Assembly: GCA_046759145.1 (NCBI GenBank)
Contig: JBHIBR010000139.1
Span: forward strand, 1-5,508
Reading direction: 5' to 3'
From: JBHIBR01 sp046759145 [NCBI: Nitrospinota bacterium]
Lineage (GTDB): Bacteria; UBA8248
Length of the DNA: 5,508 nucleotides
Of this stretch, positions 1-4,964 are shown in pieces; the first letter of the stretch is position 1, and each line of letters opens with the position of its first letter. A program made the position numbers and the translations under genes. Under the pieces are notes generated by a model. It saw only the letters and a list, made by a program, of their open reading frames with translations, was not told the origin of the DNA and ran no database searches.

Positions 1-91
1 GGCGTCTAAACGCTCATGTCCCCCGGCCCCAGGAACTGCCCATCCGCCGGGCGCTCCCTTGTGTGCTCGCCCCGCCCCGCGGCTTCAGCCG

Positions 92-120
92 TTGTCTCGC
101 CCGACCTGAGGGGCTAACCT
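92..120 (+). promoter_or_regulatory. possible sigma-70-type promoter of serS
   Basis: TTGTCT at 92-97 (4 of 6 consensus -35 positions) is separated by exactly 17 bases from TAACCT at 115-120 (3 of 6 -10 positions). A transcript would start near 127 and leave a leader of about 40 bases before the serS start. The match is modest and rests on pattern alone. The rest of 1-165 shows no coding region that I can support. Confidence 0.3.
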
Positions 121-165
121 AACTCCAGATGCGGTACTTCCAACAGCCTGGAGGGGGGTCGTCCT

Positions 166-1467
166 TTGCTCGACGTCCGGCTCATCCGAGAGAAGAGGGA
201 GGAGGTCGCACGGGCCCTGACGCGCCGGGGGGAGAGCTATGACGTGCAGGGGGTGTTTTCCCTCGACGAGCGCCGCCGCTCCCTCCTCCACGAGGCCGAG
301 AGCCTGAAGCACCGCGTCCGGGAGCTCTCGAAGGAGATCGGGGCGAGGAAGCGCAGGGGAGAGGAGGGGGCCGAGCTCCAGGCCCTCATGGAGGAGAGCG
401 CCGCCTGCGGCCGCCGGGGGAAGGAGCTGGAGGGAGAGGTGCGGGAGGTGGAGGAGCGGCTCAGGGATTCACTCCTTTTCCTCCCCAACCTGCCTCATGC
501 GACGACGCCCGATGGGGCGGGTCCGGAGGAGAACGTAGAGGTGCGCCGGTGGGGAGAGCCGCCCGAGTTCGACTTCGAGCCCCGCTCCCACGACGAGTTG
601 GGGGAGGCGCTGGGGATCCTGGACTTCAAGCGGGCGGCCAAGCTCGCGGGCGCGCGTTTCGCCCTCTATCGGGGAGCGGGGGCGCTCCTGGAGCGGGCCC
701 TCATCTCCTTCATGCTCGACCTCCACACCCGCGAGCGGGGCTACACCGAGTGGCTGACCCCCTTCATGGTGTCGCCCGAGTGCATGGAGGGGACGGGCCA
801 GCTGCCGAAGTTCAAGGCCGACCTCTTCTCGGTGGATGGGGACCAGTTCTTCCTCGTGCCCACGGCCGAGGTGCCCGTCACGAACATCCACCGGGGGGAG
901 ATCCTGGGCGGGCGTGAGCTCCCCCTGCGGTACACCGCCTACACGCCCTGCTTCCGGAGCGAGGCCGGCTCTTACGGGCAGGACACCCGGGGCCTCATCC
1001 GCCAGCACCAGTTCAACAAGGTGGAGCTGGTGAGGTTCGCGGCGCCGGAGACCTCCTATGCGGAGCTGGAGGCCCTCACCGAAGACGCCGAGGAGGTGCT
1101 GAAGAGGCTGGGGATCCCCTACCGCGTCGTGACCCTCTGCGCCGGGGACCTGGGCTTCGCCGCCGCCAAGACCTACGACCTGGAGGCGTGGGTCCCCTCC
1201 CAGCGCACCTTCCGGGAGATCAGCTCCTGCAGCAACTTCGAGGACTACCAGGCGCGCCGGGCCAACATCCGCTTCCGCCGCGAGCCGGGCGCAAGGCCGG
1301 AGTTCGTCCACACCTTGAACGGCTCCGGCCTCGCCGTGGGCCGCACGGTAGTGGCCCTTCTTGAGAACCTCCAGCAGGCGGACGGCTCCGTCATCATCCC
1401 CGAGGCCCTGCGTCCCTACATGGGGGGGATGAAGCGGATCGGGCCAGGGACGGCGGTCCCCCGCTGA
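166..1467 (+). CDS. serS: serine--tRNA ligase (seryl-tRNA synthetase, class II)
   Basis: A cytoplasmic enzyme that charges tRNA-Ser with serine through a seryl-adenylate and also supplies Ser-tRNA to the selenocysteine route where present. The 433 residues match the normal length (about 430). Residues 1-105 are the N-terminal domain with a long charged coiled-coil arm (about 35-100) that grips the long variable arm of tRNA-Ser. The rest is the class II catalytic core. Visible active-site elements are TAE (233-235, serine pocket), motif 2 from [14 protein letters not shown] (263-276) to the serine-binding Glu287, [12 protein letters not shown] (351-362, ATP) and motif 3 GSGLAVGRT (386-394). 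Each lies four residues before its E. coli counterpart, so nothing is missing. The TTG start is chosen because the protein then opens MLDVRLIRE, as the family does, and GGAGGGGGG (150-158) ends seven bases upstream. Two tRNA-Ser genes lie about 1.3 kb downstream. Assignment is essentially certain. Confidence 0.98.
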   Translation: MLDVRLIREKREEVARALTRRGESYDVQGVFSLDERRRSLLHEAESLKHRVRELSKEIGARKRRGEEGAELQALMEESAACGRRGKELEGEVREVEERLRDSLLFLPNLPHATTPDGAGPEENVEVRRWGEPPEFDFEPRSHDELGEALGILDFKRAAKLAGARFALYRGAGALLERALISFMLDLHTRERGYTEWLTPFMVSPECMEGTGQLPKFKADLFSVDGDQFFLVPTAEVPVTNIHRGEILGGRELPLRYTAYTPCFRSEAGSYGQDTRGLIRQHQFNKVELVRFAAPETSYAELEALTEDAEEVLKRLGIPYRVVTLCAGDLGFAAAKTYDLEAWVPSQRTFREISSCSNFEDYQARRANIRFRREPGARPEFVHTLNGSGLAVGRTVVALLENLQQADGSVIIPEALRPYMGGMKRIGPGTAVPR

Positions 1468-1478
1468 TGGGCAGCCTT

Positions 1479-1500
1479 CCCTGAGCCCGGAGGCTCGGGG
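1479..1500 (+). terminator. GC-rich hairpin just after serS
   Basis: A 9-bp stem (1479-1487 with 1492-1500, one T-G wobble) closes a CGGA tetraloop and begins 11 bases after the serS stop codon. No T-tract follows, so it is not a classical intrinsic terminator. It could slow polymerase for factor-dependent termination or protect the mRNA 3' end. Confidence 0.35.
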
Positions 1501-1589
1501 GATGGACGGACCTCCGACCTGCCCCCTGGACGAGAGCACCCGCCCCTCTCAAACCCCTCTGGCGGGCGCTCCACAAGCATCAGCGGTGG

Positions 1590-1620
1590 CCTAGGGGACG
1601 CTCGAGCCTTGCCCCATAGG
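1590..1620. repeat. imperfect inverted repeat overlapping the oxidoreductase promoter
   Basis: CCTAGGGG (1590-1597) can pair with CCCCATAGG (1612-1620) if one A is bulged. The 14-base loop contains the palindrome GCTCGAGC (1600-1607). The right arm covers part of the candidate -35 hexamer of the downstream gene, so the element could be an operator or an mRNA hairpin. No known regulator site is recognised. Confidence 0.3.
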
Positions 1621-1637
1621 GCGGCGGGACCTATTAG
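1609..1637 (+). promoter_or_regulatory. candidate sigma-70-type promoter of the LLM oxidoreductase
   Basis: TTGCCC at 1609-1614 (4 of 6) and TATTAG at 1632-1637 (4 of 6) are spaced by exactly 17 bases. Transcription would start near 1644, giving a leader of about 70 bases to the ATG at 1713. It is the best-spaced promoter-like pair in the 245-base gap after serS. It also argues against translation beginning at the GTG at 1641, which would lie at or upstream of +1. Confidence 0.45.
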
Positions 1638-1712
1638 TGAGTGCGGTTTTTGGCTCTCAGCACGCGGGGCGCGGGCGTCGCGAGAATCCCATCCTCGCCA
1701 GGAGGCTCCTGC

Positions 1713-2714
1713 ATGAAATTCGGCCTTCAGGTCATCCCTGGCCACGAGCCGGCGGGGCAGTTCATCGACTTCGTGAAGAGGGCGGAGGACGTGGGCTTTG
1801 AGGTGATCGCCTGCGCCGACGCCTTCAGCCTCTCCAGCATGCGATCCCGCGACGTCTACACGAGCCTCACTTTGGTGGCCGAGCACACGAAGACCGCCCT
1901 CGTGGGGCCCTGCGTCACCAACCTCATCACCCGCCACCTCTACGTCACGGTGAACGCCCTGTGCAGCCTGGACGACGTGGCGGGGGGCCGCGCCTGGCTG
2001 GGCCTGGGGACGGGCGACAGCCCGGTCTACCTGGTGGGCAAGCGCATGTCCCGGGTGGCCGAGCTGCAGGCAGGCGTCCAGACCATCCAGGCGCTCTGCG
2101 CCGGGAAGCCCGCCACCTGGGAGGGCAAGGAACTCTCCCCGGGGTGGAAGAAGCCCCACATCCCGGTGTTCGTCGCCGCCGATGGCCCCAAGATGCTCCA
2201 GATGGGGGGAGAGGTGGCGGATGGGGTCGTGCTCGGAGCGGGCGTCACGCCTGAGGTGATCCGATGGGCCCGAGGCCATGTGGAGGAGGGGGCCGAGCGG
2301 GCGGGGCGCAAGGAGAAGGTGCCCATCTGGTTCAACGCCATCTGCCACTTCGAGGCCGACGGCGACGCCGCCCGGCGGCGCATCCGCCCGCGGCTGGGGA
2401 CCCGCATGAACCACAACTTCCGCGTCGGCTACTTCGCCGTCCCGCCGGAGCGTGTGGAAGAGGTCAAGCGCTTCCGGGAGAACTACAACGAGGACGACGT
2501 GGGCGAGGCCACGCGGAACGCGGAGTTCATGACCGACTACCTGGTGGACCGCTTCGCCATCGCGGGCACGGTGGCCGAGGGGGTGGAGCGCCTCGAGAAG
2601 CTGGCCGAGGTGGGGGCGGAGACCTTCATCACCGCCATGCCCTTCGAGTTCGAGGCCCGCCGCCGCCTGATAGACGCCTTCGCCAAGGAGATCATCCCCC
2701 GCTTCCAGAGCTGA
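1713..2714 (+). CDS. LLM class flavin/F420-dependent oxidoreductase
   Basis: A 333-residue member of the luciferase-like monooxygenase superfamily, a TIM-barrel fold that binds reduced flavin (FMNH2) or coenzyme F420. It is a soluble cytoplasmic enzyme and its substrate cannot be read from sequence. Family marks are the opening strand MKFGLQVIPG (1-10), then RAEDVGFEVIACAD (23-36), GGRAWLGLGTGDS (91-103), PVFVAADGPKMLQMGGEVADG (151-171) and the C-terminal GTVAEGVERLEKLAEVG (285-301). The overall form resembles the methylene-tetrahydromethanopterin reductase-like branch, but the specific reaction is not claimed. The ATG at 1713 is chosen over an in-frame GTG at 1641 because AGGAGG (1700-1705) sits seven bases before it and the first barrel strand starts at once. 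The extra 24 residues would be Arg/Gly/Pro-rich and unlike the family. The gene stands alone, with tRNA genes 60 bases downstream. Confidence 0.88.
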   Translation: MKFGLQVIPGHEPAGQFIDFVKRAEDVGFEVIACADAFSLSSMRSRDVYTSLTLVAEHTKTALVGPCVTNLITRHLYVTVNALCSLDDVAGGRAWLGLGTGDSPVYLVGKRMSRVAELQAGVQTIQALCAGKPATWEGKELSPGWKKPHIPVFVAADGPKMLQMGGEVADGVVLGAGVTPEVIRWARGHVEEGAERAGRKEKVPIWFNAICHFEADGDAARRRIRPRLGTRMNHNFRVGYFAVPPERVEEVKRFRENYNEDDVGEATRNAEFMTDYLVDRFAIAGTVAEGVERLEKLAEVGAETFITAMPFEFEARRRLIDAFAKEIIPRFQS

Positions 2715-2715
2715 G

Positions 2716-2744
2716 CGGACTTTCCGGGCGGCGCGGCGTATGCT
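2716..2744 (+). promoter_or_regulatory. candidate promoter of the tRNA-Ser genes
   Basis: CGGACT at 2716-2721 (3 of 6) and TATGCT at 2739-2744 (4 of 6) are 17 bases apart, starting two bases after the oxidoreductase stop codon. Initiation would fall near 2751, about 24 bases before the first tRNA. The -10 element is convincing and the -35 element weak. Read-through from the oxidoreductase gene is the alternative, since no terminator separates them. Confidence 0.4.
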
Positions 2745-2774
2745 AGCCTCATAAGGGATAGAGGGCCGCCCTGC

Positions 2775-2865
2775 GGAGGGATGGCCGAGCGGTCTAAGGC
2801 GGCGGTCTTGAAAACCGCTGTCCGCTTGAGGCGGACCGGGGGTTCGAATCCCTCTCCCTCCGCCA
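2775..2865 (+). tRNA. tRNA-Ser(UGA)
   Basis: A 91-base class II tRNA. The acceptor stem is GGAGGGA (2775-2781) with TCCCTCC (2855-2861), then discriminator G and an encoded CCA (2863-2865). The anticodon stem 2802-2806/2814-2818 closes the loop CTTGAAA with anticodon TGA at 2809-2811, reading UCA and related UCN codons. The long variable arm TCCGC/GCGGA (2821-2825/2831-2835) and discriminator G are serine identity elements. The T arm is GGGGG-TTCGAAT-CCCTC (2838-2854), with one G-T pair. All arms fold, so it should be functional. Confidence 0.97.
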
Positions 2866-2934
2866 GCGTCGACTTGATCTGCTGGGGTCCTGCGGCGCGG
2901 GGCCCTCAAGGAAGAGAGGACCGGCCAGTTGGCT

Positions 2935-2959
2935 GCCCATCGGACGTGCTCCGGTGGGC
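2935..2959 (+). other. 9-bp hairpin between the two tRNA-Ser genes
   Basis: GCCCATCGG (2935-2943) pairs with CCGGTGGGC (2951-2959), nine pairs with one T-G wobble, around the loop ACGTGCT. It lies 19 bases before the second tRNA. No T-tract follows, so it could be a processing or pausing structure in a tRNA cotranscript. The function is unknown. Confidence 0.4.
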
Positions 2960-2978
2960 CGAAAGAGAAGAGTAAAGC

Positions 2979-3070
2979 GGAGAGATGGCCGAGCGGCTTA
3001 AGGCGCGCGCCTGCTAAGCGCGTGGGGTTGGAAACAGCCCTCGAGGGTTCGAATCCCTCTCTCTCCGCCA
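2979..3070 (+). tRNA. tRNA-Ser(GCU)
   Basis: A 92-base class II tRNA. The acceptor stem is GGAGAGA (2979-2985) with TCTCTCC (3060-3066), discriminator G and an encoded CCA (3068-3070). The anticodon stem 3006-3010/3018-3022 closes the loop CTGCTAA with anticodon GCT at 3013-3015, reading AGC and AGU. The long variable arm (3025-3030 with 3035-3040) is closed by a GAAA tetraloop. The T arm is GAGGG-TTCGAAT-CCCTC (3043-3059). It follows tRNA-Ser(UGA) by 113 bases and the two are probably cotranscribed. Confidence 0.97.
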
Positions 3071-3083
3071 TAAGAGGTCGTGG

Positions 3084-3100
3084 GGGGGCCGCGGGCCCCC
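3084..3100 (+). terminator. very GC-rich hairpin after tRNA-Ser(GCU)
   Basis: GGGGGCC (3084-3090) and GGCCCCC (3094-3100) form a perfect 7-bp, all-GC stem with a GCG loop, 13 bases after the encoded CCA. The position suits termination or 3'-end definition of the tRNA transcript. No T-tract follows, so intrinsic termination would be weak. Confidence 0.4.
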
Positions 3101-3161
3101 GGCAGCAGGTCCACGCGGCCGAAAGGAACGGGAAAGGGGTTCCCCGGGAGCCGCCAAGACG

Positions 3162-3482
3162 ATGGAATCTTTTTTCCAAAAACTCTACCGATGGGCGGAG
3201 AAAACATTCGCCTTCCTGGAGCGGGAGGGGGGGCTCCACTGGCTTTTCTACGTTTTGGTGGGCGCCTTCTTACTCCTGCTCGTGTTCCTCAAGTTCATCT
3301 ACCTCCCCCGCAGGGTGGCCGCCCAGGCCGTTCGCGGGGGTGTGGCACGCAGAGGGGGAGATGAGCACACCCCTCCCGCCCTCCTCACCTGCCCCCGCTG
3401 CCAGAGCACATTCCTGCCAAGCGGTCAGGCCCATGAGAGCTTCTGCCCCTACTGCAGCACCCCCGCTTCTCCCCCTCCCTGA
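3162..3482 (+). CDS. small membrane-anchored zinc-ribbon protein, copy 1
   Basis: A 106-residue protein whose family I do not recognise. Residues 1-26 are aromatic and amphipathic (MESFFQKLYRWAEK start). Residues 27-47 form one strongly hydrophobic helix, followed at once by LPRR (48-51) and more arginines, which predicts a cytoplasmic C-terminus. A Gly-rich linker leads to a zinc ribbon with Cys77, Cys80, Cys95 and Cys98 (CPRC and CPYC, 14 residues between pairs). The role could be a membrane-tethered metal-binding or protein-docking module, which is inference only. A paralog lies 325 bases downstream, 54 of 83 aligned residues identical without gaps (hand count). The ATG is chosen because both copies start Met-Glu. 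Its nearest Shine-Dalgarno-like site, GGGAG at 3146-3150, is 11 bases away and weak. Compared with the paralog it stops early at TGA 3480-3482, with a recognisable tail continuing in frame beyond. Confidence 0.75.
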   Translation: MESFFQKLYRWAEKTFAFLEREGGLHWLFYVLVGAFLLLLVFLKFIYLPRRVAAQAVRGGVARRGGDEHTPPALLTCPRCQSTFLPSGQAHESFCPYCSTPASPPP

Positions 3483-3572
3483 GCCGAGGCCCGAGGGGAA
3501 GAATCAAGGCGGCCATGGGCTCGCGCCGGAGGCGAAATTGCCAAAGCCGCCTGGGCCTGCGCCGAGGCGAAG
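3483..3572 (+). pseudogene. in-frame remnant of the C-terminal tail after the copy 1 stop
   Basis: Read in the frame of the preceding gene, past its TGA, bases 3507-3536 give RRPWARAGGE and 3564-3572 give EAK. The second copy ends RRWPWARPRGE...EAK at the equivalent place, then stops. The DNA between also aligns (GCCTGGGCCTGCGCCGAGG against GCCTGGGCCTGAGG). Copy 1 therefore seems to have lost this tail through a small indel or nonsense change, or copy 2 gained it by losing a stop. Without suppression of the TGA these bases are untranslated. Confidence 0.55.
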
Positions 3573-3739
3573 GCCGGCATCTTGGTGGCGAGCCTCCCCC
3601 CCGAGCCGGCAGAAAAGCCCCTCTGGGGTTGCGTCAGAGATCGCTCGCCCTCTTCCTGGCACGACAGATGCTTAATAAAATAAGGGGATTGGCGACTCCC
3701 TCGCCCCTCGGACGGAGCGCGTTTTCGGAAGGGAGGTCG
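3573..3739. other. 167-base segment unique to the gap between the two paralogs
   Basis: Homology between the two copies is interrupted here. The matching place after copy 2 has only six bases (4249-4254). The segment holds a small CCCC-TCT-GGGG hairpin (about 3616-3630), the sigma-54 promoter and an AT-rich run at 3672-3683 that stands out in this GC-rich window. I see no credible gene in it. It is either an insertion beside copy 1 or a deletion beside copy 2. Confidence 0.5.
3656..3672 (+). promoter_or_regulatory. sigma-54 (RpoN) -24/-12 promoter for copy 2
   Basis: CTGGCACGACAGATGCT matches the sigma-54 consensus YTGGCACGrNNNTTGCW at every defined position except one (A for the first T of TTGC). 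The invariant GG (3658-3659) and GC (3670-3671) have the required spacing. A TTAATAAAATAA run follows, suiting melting at the start site, which would be near 3683. The leader to the GTG start of copy 2 would be about 125 bases. Sigma-54 transcription needs an AAA+ activator, and I see no clear activator-binding palindrome upstream, though GGCGGC (3510-3515) and GCCGCC (3546-3551) form a loose inverted repeat. Confidence 0.65.
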
Positions 3740-3807
3740 GGCGGGCGCGCAGGGCTCGGGGGCCTGGGTTTTCCTGAAGTTCCCGTCTTTCCTCCAGGGA
3801 GCGGGAA
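3740..3807. repeat. direct repeat A, before copy 2
   Basis: These 68 bases align without gaps to 4255-4322 at a constant offset of 515 bases, with 57 of 68 identical by hand count. The last 34 bases correspond to the antisense of the recR 3' end. Similarity stops abruptly at the GTG of copy 2, which marks a probable duplication junction. Confidence 0.8.
3774..3807 (-). pseudogene. relic of the recR 3' end
   Basis: On the minus strand these bases read SRSLEERREL then CAG, where intact recR (4289-4322) reads SRSLEGRREL then TAG. There are only three differences in 34 bases: a lost stop, Gly to Glu and a silent change. With no more recR sequence attached, it cannot be functional as recR. It is best explained as the end of recR carried along when its convergent neighbour was duplicated. 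Read on the plus strand, it supplies AGGGAG (3796-3801), the likely ribosome site of copy 2. Confidence 0.75.
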
Positions 3808-4251
3808 GTGGAAGACCTCTTACTGAAAATCTACGATTGGATCTACGAGTGGGCGAAGTCCGTCCTGCTGAAAATCTACGAGTGGGCGCAGGAATTCTTC
3901 GAATTCCTGGAGCGCGAGTGGGAGCTCCGCTGGGACCTCTACACCCTGTTGGGCGCCTTCTTGCTCTTCCTCGTGTTCCTCAGGTTCGTCTACCTCCCCC
4001 GCAGGCTGGCCGCCCTGGCGACCCGCGGGGGTGTGGCACGCGGTGGGGGAAAGGACGCCCCCCACCCGCCCCTCCTCACCTGCACCCGCTGCGAGAGCAC
4101 ATTCCCGCTCACCGACGAGGCCCGCGAGAGTTTCTGCCCCTATTGCGGCACCCTCGTCTTTTCCCCCCCGGGCGCGAGGAGGTGGCCGTGGGCCCGCCCT
4201 AGGGGCGAAACGGTGGACTTCCCGAAAGAGCCTGGGCCTGAGGCAAAGTGA
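3808..4251 (+). CDS. small membrane-anchored zinc-ribbon protein, copy 2
   Basis: A 147-residue paralog of the upstream 106-residue protein, family not recognised. Residues 1-42 are an acidic, aromatic amphipathic stretch with an internal repeat (LLLKIYDW at 4-11, LLKIYEWAQEF at 20-30), about 15 residues longer than in copy 1. One membrane helix covers 43-63, followed by LPRR (63-66). The net-negative N-terminus and the arginines after the helix predict N-outside, C-cytoplasmic topology. The zinc ribbon uses Cys92, Cys95, Cys110 and Cys113 (CTRC, CPYC). A Pro/Arg/Gly-rich tail (118-147, PWARPRGE and PGPEAK) follows. The GTG start is supported by AGGGAG (3796-3801) six bases upstream and by agreement with the Met-Glu start of copy 1. 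Expression is probably from the sigma-54 promoter at 3656-3672. It converges on recR, with 37 bases between stop codons. Retention of all cysteines argues that it is functional. Confidence 0.78.
   Translation: MEDLLLKIYDWIYEWAKSVLLKIYEWAQEFFEFLEREWELRWDLYTLLGAFLLFLVFLRFVYLPRRLAALATRGGVARGGGKDAPHPPLLTCTRCESTFPLTDEARESFCPYCGTLVFSPPGARRWPWARPRGETVDFPKEPGPEAK
3823..3888 (+). repeat. internal short repeat in the N-terminal coding part of copy 2
   Basis: CTGAAAATCTACGA occurs at 3823-3836 and 3868-3881 (45 bases apart), and ATCTACGAGTGGGCG at 3841-3855 and 3874-3888 (33 bases apart). Both periods are multiples of three, so the reading frame is kept and the K-I-Y-D/E-W motif is multiplied. Copy 1 has only one such unit (KLYRWAEK), so this looks like a recent slippage or duplication event. 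Confidence 0.7.
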
Positions 4252-4254
4252 GCC

Positions 4255-4322
4255 GCCGGGCGCGCGATGCCCGGGGGCCCGGTTTCTCCTAAAGTTCCCG
4301 TCTTCCCTCCAGAGAGCGGGAA
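4255..4322. repeat. direct repeat B, overlapping the end of recR
   Basis: The partner of 3740-3807 (57 of 68 bases identical). Its last 34 bases encode the final residues and the TAG stop of recR on the minus strand, and the first half is the spacer between the convergent genes. This copy is the probable parent, because it is joined to an intact recR. Confidence 0.8.
4256..4274. terminator. hairpin between the convergent genes
   Basis: CCGGGC (4256-4261) pairs with GCCCGG (4269-4274) around a 7-base loop, in the 37-base gap between the stops of copy 2 and recR. It could act in both directions. A GGTTTCTCCT stretch follows on the plus strand, which is a poor T-tract. The equivalent bases in direct repeat A have lost most of the pairing. 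Confidence 0.35.
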
Positions 4323-4885
4323 AGGGTTAGTTCGTCGGCGTACTCCAGCGCCCCGCCCACAGGGAGCCCGCGGGCGATGCGGCTCACCCGTATGCCCAGC
4401 GGCTTGATGACCTTCGCCAGGTAGAGGGCGGTGGCCTCACCCTCCATGCTGGGGTTGGTGGCCACGATGACCTCCCGGGGGGGCTTTTCCTTGAGCCTAG
4501 CAAGGAGGGAATCCACGGTTAGCTTCTCCGGGCCCACTCCCTGCATCGGCGCCAGCGTCCCCATGAGGACGTGGTAGAGACCATGGAAATCCCCCGCCCG
4601 CTCGACGGCGAAGACATCGGCGGGCTCCTCCACCACGCACACGAGGCCAGCGTCGCGGCCCGGGTCCGCGCAAAAGTTACACAGTTCGCCCTCCGCGAGG
4701 CCGTGGCACTGGCGGCAGAAGCGCACCCGCTGGCGCAGCTCGCCCAGGGAGCGGGCCAGAGCCTCCACCTGCTCGGCAGGCGCCTTGAGGAGGTGGAACA
4801 CGATACGCTGGGCGCTCTTGGGGCCGATGCCGGGCAGCTTGGCCAGCTCTTCTACGCAGGCCTGTATGGCGGGGAAACGGCGCAT
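4289..4885 (-). CDS. recR: recombination mediator protein RecR
   Basis: A cytoplasmic DNA-binding protein of the RecFOR pathway. It forms a ring clamp, works with RecO (and RecF) and helps load RecA onto SSB-coated single-stranded DNA at gaps. The 198 residues are the family length. In order: the helix-hairpin-helix LPGIGPKSAQRI (17-28), a four-cysteine zinc finger (Cys57, Cys60, Cys69, Cys72), then the TOPRIM domain with CVVEEPADVFAVERAG (83-98), GLYHVLMG (102-109) and ATNPSMEGEATALYLA (142-157), and the closing ARGLPVGGALEYADELTLSRS (171-191). All hallmarks are present. The ATG has GAGGAA (complement of 4890-4895) four bases upstream. Its stop lies in a repeat whose other copy sits before the neighbouring gene. 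The usual upstream partners dnaX and ybaB are absent. Instead an unrecognised gene ends 79 bases upstream, on the same strand, and may be cotranscribed. Confidence 0.97.
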   Translation of the reverse strand: MRRFPAIQACVEELAKLPGIGPKSAQRIVFHLLKAPAEQVEALARSLGELRQRVRFCRQCHGLAEGELCNFCADPGRDAGLVCVVEEPADVFAVERAGDFHGLYHVLMGTLAPMQGVGPEKLTVDSLLARLKEKPPREVIVATNPSMEGEATALYLAKVIKPLGIRVSRIARGLPVGGALEYADELTLSRSLEGRREL

Positions 4886-4964
4886 GAGCTTCCTCGCCAG
4901 GCGACCGGGTCCCTCGCGGGACGTCCGCTCACCCCGCGCCCCAAGGGGGGCTCGGGGAGCGGGC

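Noticed and set aside
469-1539. A 356-codon minus-strand open frame opposite serS
   Set aside because: It lies antisense to a certain synthetase gene and has a low-complexity Gly/Leu/Glu/Arg composition typical of shadow frames in GC-rich DNA.
1587-1602. A second possible sigma-54 site, TGGCCTAGGGGACGCT
   Set aside because: GG and GC have the right spacing, but five of the eleven core bases differ. This is expected by chance in GC-rich DNA, and a better sigma-70-type site lies close by.
1641-1712. An N-terminal extension of the oxidoreductase from the GTG at 1641
   Set aside because: There is no ribosome site before it, it would sit at or upstream of the predicted transcript start, and the added residues do not fit the family. 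AGGAGG before the ATG at 1713 decides the start.
1416-3239. A 607-codon open frame on the minus strand containing EGFEPSRAVSNPTRLAGA and GIRTPG-like strings
   Set aside because: These strings are the well-known false proteins obtained by translating the antisense strand of tRNA-Ser genes. The rest is antisense to the LLM oxidoreductase. It is a GC-rich shadow frame.
2929-3675. A 248-codon plus-strand frame across tRNA-Ser(GCU) and copy 1
   Set aside because: It reads through a tRNA gene and overlaps the better-supported small gene in another frame. It is Pro/Arg/Ser-rich with no domain.
3515-3826. A 103-codon plus-strand frame between the paralogs
   Set aside because: It has no ribosome site, is rich in Arg/Gly, crosses the sigma-54 promoter and the recR relic, and overlaps the start of copy 2.
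3740-4322. The direct repeats considered as ends of an insertion sequence or attachment sites
   Set aside because: There is no transposase or integrase and there are no terminal inverted repeats. One repeat is the genuine end of recR, so segmental duplication explains the pattern better.
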